64,000 nucleotides of DNA. Origin: Ramichloridium luteum (lineage: Eukaryota > Ascomycota > Dothideomycetes > Mycosphaerellales > Dissoconiaceae). The stretch lies in contig MTSC01000054.1 of the NCBI GenBank assembly GCA_002368545.1, positions 62,001 through 126,000 of the forward strand. Reading direction: 5' to 3'. Position 1 is the first letter of the stretch. The number at the start of each line of letters is the position of its first letter. Below, one piece after another: positions 42,001 through 53,150 of this stretch. A program made the position numbers and the translations under genes. The notes under the pieces were generated by a model. It was given only the letters and a program-made list of their open reading frames with translations. It ran no database searches and was not told the origin of the DNA.

Positions 42001-44365
42001 TTTTCGCCGATCAACGATAAGGGATGCTGCCCGTCGATATCTCTCAGTTGCTACTCTAGTCCCAATGAAGCAGGCCATCATCGCCATGAAGCGAACGAGA
42101 CATTTCTCGCTGGCGGGTGAAAGTCGGTGGCATCGGGCGTGGAGCGTCAATACGCGAAATCAGCGCGTTGGGGTAGAAGTCCCGTCTCCTCTGCTAACCA
42201 GACTTTCGCTCGGTGAGGAGCGAGACTGTAAGGGGATTCATCGAAGCCGCCGCGGACAGCCTGCAAGCCGCCTGTCAGGTACCAATCCCTTTTGGGCGTT
42301 AGCATCCCCGCGTCGGCCCGCCCAACTCCTCATGCAGCACAGGCGCGCTTCTTCCCCTCGGCGATGAAACTCTCCTCGCAACCTCCTGTCATGAGTTCGT
42401 TCGAAGCTCGGCCCAAATTCTGGGGTGACAAGTTGTTGAGGTCACTTTGAATTCGAAGTTCGCCGGCCAATTAGCTTATTTCTTTGTAGTCGGTAGGATG
42501 ATTCCCTGAATTACGGGTGTTCTCACGATAGTATCCTGATAGTGCCCAATATCTCGCCTCCCTCGTCATTCCAACGAAACGTGTGAGAGCCTATCAACTC
42601 CCATTCCGGGCCGTTCAGCTGGAGTGGCACTGCTGCTACTATTACGGGATCTATACTGCAGTGACCGCATACGATCAATCATTGTATTCGGTTGTACCCG
42701 TCCAAACGAACTTTCTCCTCATACAAGTGGAGAAGGTGTCATGGTCGTGGGTCTACTATGTGTGAGCCATCGCGTTATGTCACATGGCATCCAACTGGTA
42801 TCGTCCGTTTCCCATATCTGCCAGTATCCTTGGAACGCTATTGGCTTCACTATACTTATTCGTCGCGGCCGAAGTATACTTTCCTGCACGATTGCTGCTG
42901 TCACATACTTTCTCACCTCCTACTATCAAGATGCTGGGAACATGGGGAACACGAGATGGAAAATGCCTCGCTATCCCGACTCTGTCCTACGTCCTCGGCG
43001 TTGACCGAATGAACGACCATGGGCACCATCGTATCTCCCGTGGCCGTGGGGGCAGCATGTCTTGCCCCCGTCCGGGCATTTCCCGATCCTGCACGCGGAT
43101 CTTCTTATCGCGGGTAGATCAGTCGGCGTTTTGTTCTACTGTGTCTATAGCTGCGGGTTGTATGGGTTGTCTCACGGCATGTCTTTCTACGCGAGAAGCC
43201 CAGGTCCGCCCAATGCATCATCAATGGCAAGAACCCGTGTAGTAACCCATGGCTTGCGCGAACAGAGGACTTGACACAGAGGCGTTTCGTTAAAAACCTT
43301 GTTGCCGTTCGAACCCAGTATGACAAGTCATGGGTGGCCCTGTGCGCCGGACGTCGCCTTCCAGCTCTGGTACGGTGCGCGCCCTCCCGCTCTCACAGGA
43401 TGATCGAAAAATTGAAATAGCATTTCTGTTGGGGGAAAAAGCGTCAAACAAGCGTTTCTCTCCGCAAATGCCAATAAATGTAACATGGCCATGTGGGCGT
43501 CCACGGGTTCGTGTCCAGCGCAGTCGAATTCGCCGCGGACTGGACTTTAAAGAGGGACTGTCGAAACCTTCGCCAATGGAGTGCGGTGTAAAAATCGTGT
43601 ATGCCGGACGGACGTGCGTTGCCTGCGCTGCCCGCTCCGGGCGTGGGTGGGCGAATTTGTCCCGAGGCGTTTCTGGGTTAGGCGGTTTGTTCGCAAGCCA
43701 GTCGACACCCTGGTCGCGCTTGTGGTACCGCCGTTTTTTGATTCACCTCCCGACCTACCCTGGTCCGCGTCGCGACTCTCTACTAAAACGTCTCCTCACT
43801 TTACTCTCCTCGAGACCACTCCTCATTAGTGCCCGGGTTGAGACTCCTCCAGGCCCGCCCGATGGTAGCGCGGTTGTGCTGCAGGAGAGATCGTCGTCGT
43901 CGGTCCCCGTGCACACGCGGGCCTTGCAGGCCTCTGTCTCGTCTACGGTCTTCTCGCGCGCGTGCGGTGCCTGAGACGACCCACCCCCGATGCGCAGTAT
44001 GCCTGCACCCTCCCTCTAACCCCTCCGGGAGGGCAGAGACCTCCCGCTAAACGTCCGTCTAGAGGGAAATGGGGAATCAGACACACGTCCTCGACCAGTC
44101 CGCCTATCCGGGTGAGGCGTGCAGGGCGATCAGCATCACAGTCTTCCGCCGGCGTGGCGCCATCGTGGTGCGCTCCTCTCGCTCACCCAGGCTGGCCCCG
44201 AATTGCCTTCTGTGTTGCTTTACAGTGTATCATCCCAGAAAGGTCACTCTGCCCGTTAGCGCGCGACCTGGTCGGATGCAAGGCCATGGGTACAACTCTG
44301 GCCCAGGTGCATCTTAACTCTGTCTCTTGTCTCTCATCCTCGTCACTCGTTCTTTGTTCGTGGAC

Positions 44366-44371
44366 TATATA
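44366..44371 (+). promoter_or_regulatory. TATA-like box of the FMO gene
   Basis: TATATA in a pyrimidine-rich stretch about 160 bp upstream of the ATG at 44530, a usual fungal promoter setting. Use is inferred. Confidence 0.4.
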
Positions 44372-44529
44372 CCTTCCCATTCGCTTCTCATTTTCTCTCT
44401 TCCCTTCAAGCAAGGGCGACCGGGCGTTGATTGTCTGGTTGATACAACTTCAACTTTTACCATAGGGAAGACCCGAGCTTATACCCAACCCCAATCGAAG
44501 GTGTCGACCATACGAACCCACCGCCCATC

Positions 44530-46215
44530 ATGTCGATGGTTGCTATGTACTCGTTCAAATACCCGCTCTTCTCGCGGCAACTCTCGTTCAGCACCCTGCT
44601 GGACCTGAGTGAGAAGCAAGAGCAGCCGGCTCCCTACCAGGCCAAGCCTCTCCGCCCTCGCGTCGCCATTATCGGTGCTGGTATCACCGGTGTCGCCGCG
44701 GCCTGCCATATCCTCGACGCGGGCTACGAATGCCACATCTTTGAGGCCGGCTCAGAGGAGTCGGTCGGCGGTGTCTGGACCACCGTCAACGAGACCTCCA
44801 GCCTGCAGGTCCCCTCGGCATTCTACACTTTCCACCCCGGCGTCGAATGGAAGTCGCAGTACCCCAAGCGCGCAGAGATCCTCGGCCAGGTCCAAAAACT
44901 CTGGAAGAATTACGGCCTCGACAAGCGCTCGACCTTCAACTGCCGCGTGCACTCGACAGCCAAGAAGAACGGCAAGTGGGAGGTCAACGGCGGGATGCAC
45001 GGCAAGTTCGACGGCCTCATCGCCGCCGTCGGCACCTGCGGCGAGATGTACTCGCCTGGCATGAACGGCCAGCAGCACTACCAAGGCCGCATCATCCACT
45101 CGTCAGAGCTCGCCAAGAGCGACGTTCGAGGAAAGAACGTCCTCGTCGTTGGTGGTGGTGCTAGTGCCGTCGAGGCACTCGAGTTTGCCGTCGACAACGG
45201 CGCCCTTCAGACCACTGTCTTCGCTCGGGTATGTGTTTGTTCCAACGAACATCGATCACGATCGATTGATATTGATATATGCTGACTTCTCTTCTGTTCG
45301 CAGTCAGAAAAATGGTTCATTCCCCGACACCCGCTCCTCAATGCCCTCCTCGCTACCCTCATCGGTGACCGATGGGGCATCCTCGAATGGTTCGTCGAGC
45401 TCCTGCTCAAGCTTTTCTTCTACAAGGATCTTTGGGAGATGTCGCCGCCGCGCAACTGCGAGAAGGGCAGCATCTTCAACGGCACTCCCATCTGCAACAG
45501 CCGCGTCTTCGAACTCACTCGCAAGGGCCGCTGCAGCTGGGTCCGTGGCGACATTGAGAATTTCACTGCCGATGGCATCGTCTTCAACCGCCGCAAGCGC
45601 GGCGTCGCTCCTGGCGGCGAGGGTGATATTACCCTTGAGAAGGGCCAGGTCGTCATCCTGGCTACTGGCTTCAAGCGCCCGCAACACGATTTCCTTCCCG
45701 CCTCCATCCGTACCAGCAAATACAAGTCACCCAACTTCTACCTCCAGGCCTTCCCGACCGAGGACGCTTCAGTCGCCGCGATCAACTGCACCTGGCTCGA
45801 CGGCATCGGCAGCATCGGTGGTGCTCACACCGGTGTCTACACTCGCTTCCTCCTCGCCTTCCTCATCGACCAAAAGGCACGCCCGACGACCGCTATGATG
45901 CAACGCTGGGTCGACACGATCGAGATGCTCAAGCGCCCGCACAAGAATGGCCCGCTCGCGTTCGTCACCACCATCGAACTGTGGGTCTGGTTCCTCATCA
46001 TGTGCGCCATGCAGCCGACGATGTGGAAGTGGCTGAGCTTCGTTATCTACGGCCCGGAGTCCTCCAACGGTGTGCCTGAGCAATTCAAGCCGCACGCCGC
46101 ATCAGCACCGACGCCGACGAAGAGCTCGAAGCCGGTCCGATTCAACCCCGTCCACTACGATGCCAAATCAAAGCGGACGGTGGTGCGGGAAACGCCGGTC
46201 GTGCTCTCGCGGTAA
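44530..46215 (+). CDS. flavin-containing (FMO-type) monooxygenase
   Basis: Two exons, 44530-45228 and 45304-46215, with a 75-bp intron (45229-45303); 536 residues. The FAD-binding loop is VAIIGAGITG (about 45-54). The FMO fingerprint reads YQGRIIHSSE (184-193), a match to FxGxxxHS with Tyr for Phe. The NADPH loop is VLVVGGGASA (204-213). ILATGFKRP in the second exon is the conserved ATG motif near the end of class B flavin monooxygenases. These enzymes add one oxygen atom to a soft nucleophile or a ketone, using NADPH and FAD. A hydrophobic stretch near residue 470 (IELWVWFLIMCAMQP) may attach it to a membrane. The C-terminal tail is Pro/Thr-rich and basic. Substrate unknown. Confidence 0.9.
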
Positions 46216-47347
46216 CGGCAGATGACGATGACATTCATTCTTCTCAACCTCTACTGGCATTCACTTCTTGTTCATTCTTCCGTTTTTGCTTTTGATCTCA
46301 GGCCATGACACCCCCATTAGCGCTTTCATTTAGTCTATCTTCTGATTTTCTCTTTTTGGCCCTGGCCCTATCAACATTTCTATTACTCATTTGCTTTCGA
46401 TTACGCTGACCCCGATTGGGGCAGCTGCAGGACTGGATCCATAGGGGGATTCACATCGGGATCGGGAAAAACGGGCAGTTTTTGGGAGGATTTTGAGTCC
46501 GTCTCTTTGGATGAACGGACCGCGGCACACGAATTGAGTCCGCTGGATATGAAGATGGAAAAGAGTCTTCTCAGTGGAGAAGCTTGTGAAGTCCATAGAC
46601 GGAGTAGCGAGGTACCCATAGAGCAATAAAGCTTGGCAAGCGCTTCTCCAACCTTGTCCCCCCTCCTCAGCGATATCGTGCATAGCTTGCTGGCTTCACA
46701 ATAGTGTCTCACTTGGTCGTCCCTCCGGCGCAAAGTATATATCCGCAATTCTTATATTCTCTTCATGTACCCCACATGCAATGGGAAAGTATCGTCGTTC
46801 TAGCGGGTGGGACAATTTTCTGTTGGTGACGATTTGCTTAGACGCTGCTTTGACTTTGACTTTCTCGTAGGCCGCTCCGGTGATCATACTCTCCCGGCCG
46901 TCGCCGAGTCAGCACGATATTGCATATTGACTTTCGACCAGCCATCTAGTCGGGCCCGCTCCTCCGCATTCACCACTCCATGGGGTACAGCAAATGTGGA
47001 GTAGTCGTGCCATAGGCCTATCACATGGTTCGGTCGGAATGCTCAACCGAGGGGGAGATTTAGTGAATCGCAAAGGAATATGACCAAGAGGAAGCATTGA
47101 TCGACATGTTCAATATCGGAATGAGCCTTAGAGCCCTTTTCTGTGGCCTTGTCGATACTACATTGCCCAATGCCAGGACTACCCGCGACACCATCCAGGC
47201 ACAACAGTACAATCCCCCAACCCAAACGAGAAAATGTGTTTCAACCAAAGTTCTCGGCCACAAATGCACGACATAGCCTCACTCACCCCAATGCAAGGAG
47301 AATCATGCCCGGCCCGCATTATTATCGTAAGGCCACCAATTTTTTCG
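46216..47347. other. intergenic region between convergent genes
   Basis: About 1.1 kb with no gene recognised; 3' flanks of the FMO gene and of the disordered-protein gene. Confidence 0.4.
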
Positions 47348-47986
47348 TTAGCTCAACAGATCGTCCCAGTCTCCCTTGCCCGCAAAGCCCATGTTGTCGG
47401 CCCATAGCGGCGAGGCAGCAGCCTGCCGATCGGTGCGGTGAGCACGGCCATGACCCAACGGTCGTCCCGCTCTTCTCACGAGGGCCTGCGTCGCGGAGAC
47501 TCTTCTGCGCGGCAACGTTGCGGCGGCGGCGGATGTTGGGATAGAGCTTGCAGGCGTGGGACTCGCAGGATCTGCTGCAGCACTGTGAGGAGAGCTGCTG
47601 TAGGTGGATTGGGGGCTGCGATCAGTGCCTCTTCCGAGTGCCGAGCGTGGTCGATCCGGCTTTTCAAAAGCTGGGAGATCGTCCTCGAGACTATGCCGCC
47701 GAGCGAAGCGCCGCCAGACGGAGCTGCGATCTTTAACTTTCGTGGCGGAGCTGCCTTGCTGTGCCGTCGTGCTACTGGTGTTGGATGAATTGGTGGTCAG
47801 CGTGGAGATTTCGCTTATCGTATCATCAAATCGCACTCTCTTGGTGGATGCGCGTGGGCGTTCGATGCTTGGTTCGGTACGAGTGCTGCTGCCGCTGCAC
47901 GCGTCAGTTGGCTCGGCGAGCGAGTTTCGTGCGGAACAAGAGTCGACCTCTGGTGTTGACGGAGCCCAAGTCACGACGTCAGTCAT
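47348..47986 (-). CDS. hypothetical disordered Ser/Pro/Arg-rich protein
   Basis: Intronless, 212 residues, ATG at 47986. I do not recognise the family. Composition is dominated by Ser, Thr, Ala, Pro and Arg, so most of it should be disordered. Short blocks look purposeful: STKRVRFDDTISEIST (about 47-62), which resembles RVxF-type protein-phosphatase-1 docking motifs, and SSVWRRFARRHSLEDD (about 88-103), an amphipathic basic helix with a possible kinase site. The end, DNMGFAGKGDWDDLLS, is acidic and aromatic. A regulatory adaptor is possible but not established. The frame is long and its composition is consistent along its length, which supports a real gene. Confidence 0.6.
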   Translation of the reverse strand: MTDVVTWAPSTPEVDSCSARNSLAEPTDACSGSSTRTEPSIERPRASTKRVRFDDTISEISTLTTNSSNTSSTTAQQGSSATKVKDRSSVWRRFARRHSLEDDLPAFEKPDRPRSALGRGTDRSPQSTYSSSPHSAAADPASPTPASSIPTSAAAATLPRRRVSATQALVRRAGRPLGHGRAHRTDRQAAASPLWADNMGFAGKGDWDDLLS

Positions 47987-50115
47987 GTTGTCGATTGCCG
48001 ATTGACTTTATTGCTTCCGTGCTGTCAAGTCGAGCTTGCTAAAACTTAGAGCTGCATTTCAGATTCAGTGCTGGAAAAGCTTCCCGAGAATCAATTTTTA
48101 GAGTGCGCAAGTGAAGAGGAAAATGCGATCGGCGACATGTGCATATCGCTGCTGTAGCTTCAAAAGCCGGCCGAACGAGCCTTCGACCGATTTGTCTATT
48201 TGATCTGCAAGCGTACAGATTCTGGATGCTCGTCCTTAACCGTCGGCAATGCCGTGTTGGGAATCTCTCCACCCTCACGGTTGAAAATTTCAATGTTCAT
48301 CATGCAACGAGAGGGGTATCCCGGAAGTTGGACTGGCTGTCTCTGTCGACTTGTATCTTGCATTGGATCCACGCTGTGCTCCAATGGGACTCGCGCGGAC
48401 CCGCGAGCGACGTGCGGCATCCACTGAAATTGCTCCATGCGCATCAAGGCAGCCATCAAGACGGCTACGGCAGCGGCGACATCTTGTCGCCAAGCGCCTT
48501 GTGAAAGCATGCCCACGAAGGGATGACAGTGCATGGTCGGCCGGCGTGCTTCCTAGTGATTTGAGTGAGGGGTTGGGGATACTTAGTCAAGGCCAACCAA
48601 TTGACCTCTAAAGCGGATGCACTGTGCGACACGCAAAGGTTGTGGCACAGCATGGAAAGGCTGCAATTAAGCACGATTGAGGTTGTTCGAGGCAACTCGT
48701 CGCGGCATCATTCCGGTCGCGGACCCTGGGTTGGCATATGATTCATTCACGTCGTCGGTCTGCGCTTCGGTAAAACTGTTAGACATCCATGTGCATATTG
48801 AGACTTCATCGTCCCAACGTTTTTCGGTACATCATCGCGATACACGTGTAGGCAGGAAGCCGAAAAGCGCAAGCCGTTGAAATGTCGCCCGTCAATCAAA
48901 ACGTGGGATTATTGTCGGTCAACAGTCAGCAACGTGATTATTCATGCTGCATTGGTATTCTTCGGCCGACCGTTGATTGTCGACATTTGGCAAATGATTT
49001 AGGTAGTTTTTGTGCCGTGTTTCGACGTCAGACATGATCTGCGGAGAGCTAAGGCGCGGGCATACCTCCATCTTTGAGCTTGAATCCGGCGATCCGCAGC
49101 TTTGTCTTGCGACGTTTATGCGCAACTGGAAATGGCGATGGAATAGATTCTATTACGGTGTGAGTGAACCGACGCAAGGCGAGATTGCTCAAGGACGTCC
49201 ATCAGGGTAGTAAACGGGTCCGACTTCGACGCGTTACGTGTATGTATAGAACATGGTGTCGCTGTGCGATATGCATCAAGCAAGAATCCCTTGATGTTTG
49301 AGCAAGGTCAGGTCTCTGAGCGAGGTAGAGTCCGTCATGTTCGTCATTCGGAGTGTCACGGCGGGATCCCTTGGATTACGTGAGAGACGTAAGAAATTTT
49401 CCTTCGAGTCTCAGGCCTGGCTATCCATTCTGGTGGTGGAAGACGGGCCGAAAATGAATGATTGTTGGGTTGTCGTGGCCATCAACATGTCAGAGAACCC
49501 AAGGTAGAATCGAACAATGGCAAGAATTGCCTGAGACACTTCATCTGTTAGAACTCAAAGAACGTTGGGATGCCGATCATCAATGCGCGCGTCACTTGTT
49601 ACCATTTACACGAAATGGTGTCAGGAAGCCTTTGTTGGGAATCAAGTAGCATAGCAGTAGTCGTATGGGTGGACAGGTAGGTGTCAATTCAGGCTTTGAT
49701 CAAAGGCGGGCGAATGCCGAGGTGCATATATATTGTGTAGCACTAATTCGTCCGGTTGGATGATAGGAGACTATGTCCTTTAGCCGGTGAGTCGGTGCCG
49801 GTGCGTCGTCATTTCTGCAGACGTGGATTCCCCTAAATCAAGGGCGGGGAGCTCACACATCGAGGCCACTACCACATCAATGGAGACCTCGAATGCCCGC
49901 TGAGGTTGGTCGTGCTGGATCTAATGAAGGAAAGTTGGCCCGGTCGGAGGTCGCGCAGGAGAAGCTGGATGTTCGCCGTTGATGTAGTTGCTTGGTATGA
50001 TGTCTATACCATATCTGTGACGGTGTCAGGGCTGGGCAGGAAGAAGTCACAGCGCGAACGCTTCAATCGCATTTTTCATCCGCCTGCTAACAATGATCGT
50101 TGATTGGAAAAGTCA
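47987..50115. other. gene-poor region (2.1 kb)
   Basis: No gene recognised. Only short frames without domains; contains the 5' flank of the disordered-protein gene and the 3' flank of AP-1 mu. Confidence 0.4.
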
Positions 50116-51566
50116 TTAGTGTACATCCGGCAACCGCACCGCGATGTCGCCACTCTGTGTAATGTACCGAACCCAGGGAAGCGACGGGTATTGCAACTAT
50201 CACGAAGAATTAGTACACACAGCAAAGCAAGCCTTTGAAAAGGGGGTGAACTCACCTTCGGCTCGATGATCTTCAGGTACCGGACCTGAATACCGCTGGT
50301 CGTGAAGTAAGGGATCTCAAACTTGACCCCAATGGGCCGCTTTGCCTTGCTGGTGCCACCCACGCCGCCCATGCTGCCGCCGAAACCACCCATCATGCCA
50401 CCACCACGCTCCTCGTCACCCTTAACGCTAGGCAGGCCGAGCTCGGCGCGCATGAGGAACTCCTTGCCGCCGCCGAACTGCTTGATCTTCCACACAATCG
50501 ACGACGTCTCGGGCGCGTAGTGCACGGAGCCGATGTTCGTCCGGAAGCGTGGCGTGTCTGCGTCGTCGGGGACGGGTATGCTGATCTCCACGTTGTTCGC
50601 TGTGCTTCGTCGTTTGAATTGTGCTCGCGCCTGCAGGAACGTGTCAGTGAACAATAGGCCGCCAGAATTGCGGTTGCTTACCTTTAGCATATACTCAATG
50701 CGGCTTCCAGAATGTGACTCGACAATGCACTCGACCCAGATCAACGGCTTGACTTGCGTGTTCAACCGATAGCTCATGAGTTCGAACTCTCCATCTGGGG
50801 GAATAAACGAGATCGTCCGGTCGTTCTCGAATCGTGATAACCGCACGCACTGGTGGAATTTGACATCCTCCATCTCGACCGCCTTTCCTCTCGTCGCGCG
50901 ACCGGTCGACTCGAACATGGCCTTGTCGTTCAACCCTAATCGCAGCTCGGGCATACCCGAAAGGTAACACTTCATCTTGATCGCGCCGAGAATCTCACTG
51001 CGCAGCACACTGCCCGTACTGCTAACGAGTAAGTTGAGGGATTCGACCACATCCAGGAACACTTCGTTCTTGCGGTACCGCAGCCCCTCGCTTCGCCAGC
51101 TCACCGCATTGGTCACGGCGATCGGTGGCCGGGCGATCTCCAGCTTGTGGCTTTCCTGCGTGATGTACTCCTGCAAGATCTTGCTCTCGGTGGTCTGCGG
51201 GTAGCCGAAGTCCATCATCTCATCGAGTAGTTCGTAGATCACGACGAAGTTGTCGCGGATACTCTCCTCCTCCAACTCTTTGAAGTACTCGGTGAAGACC
51301 TCGACGACGCGGTGCAGGAAGAGCAGGATCTCGGCGGCATTGCTGTTGCGCTTCGTCAGCGCCAGCAGGTACAGGTTGTTGTGCCGGATGTAGAGGTAGT
51401 TGATGCCCTCGTCGCTGAAGCACGGCGGCACCGCGGAGCTCTCTTCTTCTGCCTCCGCCAGCAGCACGGGGAACTTCTCGGCCGCGCTCATGGGAATGTC
51501 GCCGCGGTAGTTACGCGCCAGCAGGGTCTTGCCCTTCAAGTCCAGGAAGAAGATGGCGGAAGCCAT
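50116..51566 (-). CDS. APM1: AP-1 clathrin adaptor complex subunit mu
   Basis: Three exons: 51566-50682, 50630-50256 and 50196-50116. Introns are 51 bp (50631-50681) and 59 bp (50197-50255); the product is 446 residues, a normal length. The start MASAIFFLDLKGKTLLARNYRGDI is the longin-like mu N-domain and is near-invariant in AP-1 mu. The mu homology domain begins near VSWRSEGLRYRKNEVFLDV and ends WVRYITQSGDIAVRLPDVH after the last splice. AP-1 sorts cargo at the trans-Golgi network and endosomes; mu reads YxxPhi signals. A Gly/Met-rich insert (ERGGGMMGGFGGSMGGVGG) interrupts the C-terminal domain, as in other filamentous fungi. Frame conservation across the three exons makes the call firm. 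Confidence 0.95.
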
Positions 51567-51988
51567 GTTGGCGCACGTTGTCACCTAGCGACTTCGAATA
51601 TCAAGCCAGATGATGCAGGCAATGCAGCCCACTTTGGTGTCGTGGCCAGAAGCACCTGCTTTGCTGGTCGAATGGCGGGCCAATCCCTTCAAAGTTTGTA
51701 ATGCGGAAAATGGAAATCCTTTCTAGGGTTCCCAAAGCTTGTGGTGGTGGATTATGTCGTTCGTGAAGATTGTTGTTGCTTTTGACAGTTGCCTATATTC
51801 TTCCTGCGTGCCTGCTGTCAACTCTGGCTGGAGTGGGACCCTGGGACGTTTCCGACGCGGAGGTGCTCGAGCCGCAATGCCAAGGCCCCGCAAGATTCAC
51901 GCATCGTGAACTCACGAACAGCTTCAGCGACCCAGGCGAAAGCAGGAGATCCGCACGATCGGTCTCCGCACGACCTGCGTCCATCATC
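51567..51988. promoter_or_regulatory. shared divergent promoter region AP-1 mu / bL27m
   Basis: 422 bp between divergent ATGs; no further gene seen and no clear TATA box. Confidence 0.45.
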
Positions 51989-52877
51989 ATGGCGCTCGCA
52001 TCAATATCACGGATAAATTGGGCCCCATCTCAATCCGCATTGGCGTCGCTCGAGTCGGGCCTCGCTGCGCTGCGGATCGCCCAGTCGACATCGACCGCAT
52101 TGACGCCGACTTTCCGTCGACACGCATCGCATCAGGCCCAGGGACGAGCGAACGGCGCGAAGGATGGTCCGGGAAAGCGATTGGGATCGAAGAAGACGGC
52201 GGGAGAATATGTGGTGACGGGGAATATCATCTACAAGCAACGCGGCACGCTGTGGTTTCCAGGAGATAATTGCTTCATGGTAGGATGCAGACTCTTTGTT
52301 TGTTGCGACATTGGGAGCAGGTTCTGACAGGTACCTCCAGGGCCGTGACCATACCATCCACGCAGGAAGCCCCGGCTACGTGACCTACTACCGCGATCCC
52401 GACCGACACCCGAAGCGCAAATACATTGGCGTGGTCTTCGAGCGCGGCCAAACGCTGCCACAACCCGCCAATGCCGTGCGCCGACGCCGACTCGGCATGC
52501 TAGCGCACCAAATGCCCTCCACCGAGGTCGAGCAAACCACTGGCGACCTCACTTACCCGGCACCCCCCGACGCCGCGGACATGGCCTCGGCACCCGCGAC
52601 CTTCATCTCCGACGCACCGAACGAGGTCCGCTCGAAGAAGGCCGTGAAGAAGAGCGCGAGCGATGCGCCGGAGATCAAATTGACGCTGCGGCCGGGATAC
52701 ATGTACCGTGAGTCGAATTGGGAGATCGGTCGGGCGGCGGAGAGGAGCAAGGAGGCGCAGATGGTGAAGCCGTTCAAGCCGAGGGATCGCTTTGTGGCAT
52801 GGCGTAAGCGGACGCTGCGGAGGGCGAGGGCGATGGAGAGGAAAGCGATGGTTAAGGGCGGCAAGAAGAAGAAATAG
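51989..52877 (+). CDS. MRP7: mitochondrial large-subunit ribosomal protein bL27m
   Basis: Two exons, 51989-52279 and 52341-52877, with a 61-bp intron (52280-52340); 275 residues. An N-terminal presequence of about 45 residues (MALASISRINWAPSQ..., then RRHASHQAQ) leads into the L27 core: GKRLGSKKTAGEYVVTGNIIYKQRGTLWFPGDNCFM, spliced to GRDHTIHAGSPGYVTYYRDP. The C-terminal extension of about 150 residues is typical of the fungal mitochondrial form and ends in a Lys/Arg-rich helix (KGGKKKK). bL27 reaches the peptidyl-transferase centre. The acceptor at 52340 is used because the CAG at 52330, ten bases earlier, would bring a TGA after five codons. Confidence 0.93.
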
Positions 52878-53150
52878 ACGGGGCGCGTGTATTGCATATA
52901 TCCTGTACAACACTTTCTTCACATGTATCGCATGGACTCACATTGCGGCACGAAATCGCATGGAATCAATGCTGAAGAGCTCATGTTGAGAACATGCGGC
53001 ATTCTCAATGTCTTGATTGATTTTCACATTCGGGTTTGCTATCGTCGTGATTTCACCCATCATTTTACCAAAACCCAGCCTCCCTGCGCCGCGCTAAATG
53101 TCACAAACTGCTTTTCACCCATTTCCCAAGGATTCAATGCACCCAGTGGT

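Larger units (their letters stand above)
38717..44529. other. large gene-free spacer (5.8 kb)
   Basis: No gene with a recognisable domain. It separates the divergent glycosyltransferase and FMO genes. It holds a (CA)n tract at 38991-39029, long featureless frames (for example 217 codons at 40321-40974 and 214 at 43330-43974, both +), a small palindrome at 44021-44033, and a pyrimidine-rich leader with a TATA-like word shortly before the FMO start. Confidence 0.4.

Noticed and set aside
43298..43330. tRNA-like T-arm word GTTCGAACCC
   Set aside because: The flanking bases do not form a T-stem, and no acceptor or anticodon arm can be folded around it.
44021..44033. CCCTCCGGGAGGG palindrome as a terminator or regulatory hairpin
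   Set aside because: Too short and isolated; no context gives it a role. Recorded only as part of the spacer.
45149..45898. 249-residue plus-strand frame within the FMO gene
   Set aside because: Different frame from the clearly conserved monooxygenase; Ser/Ala/Arg-rich shadow of high-GC coding sequence.
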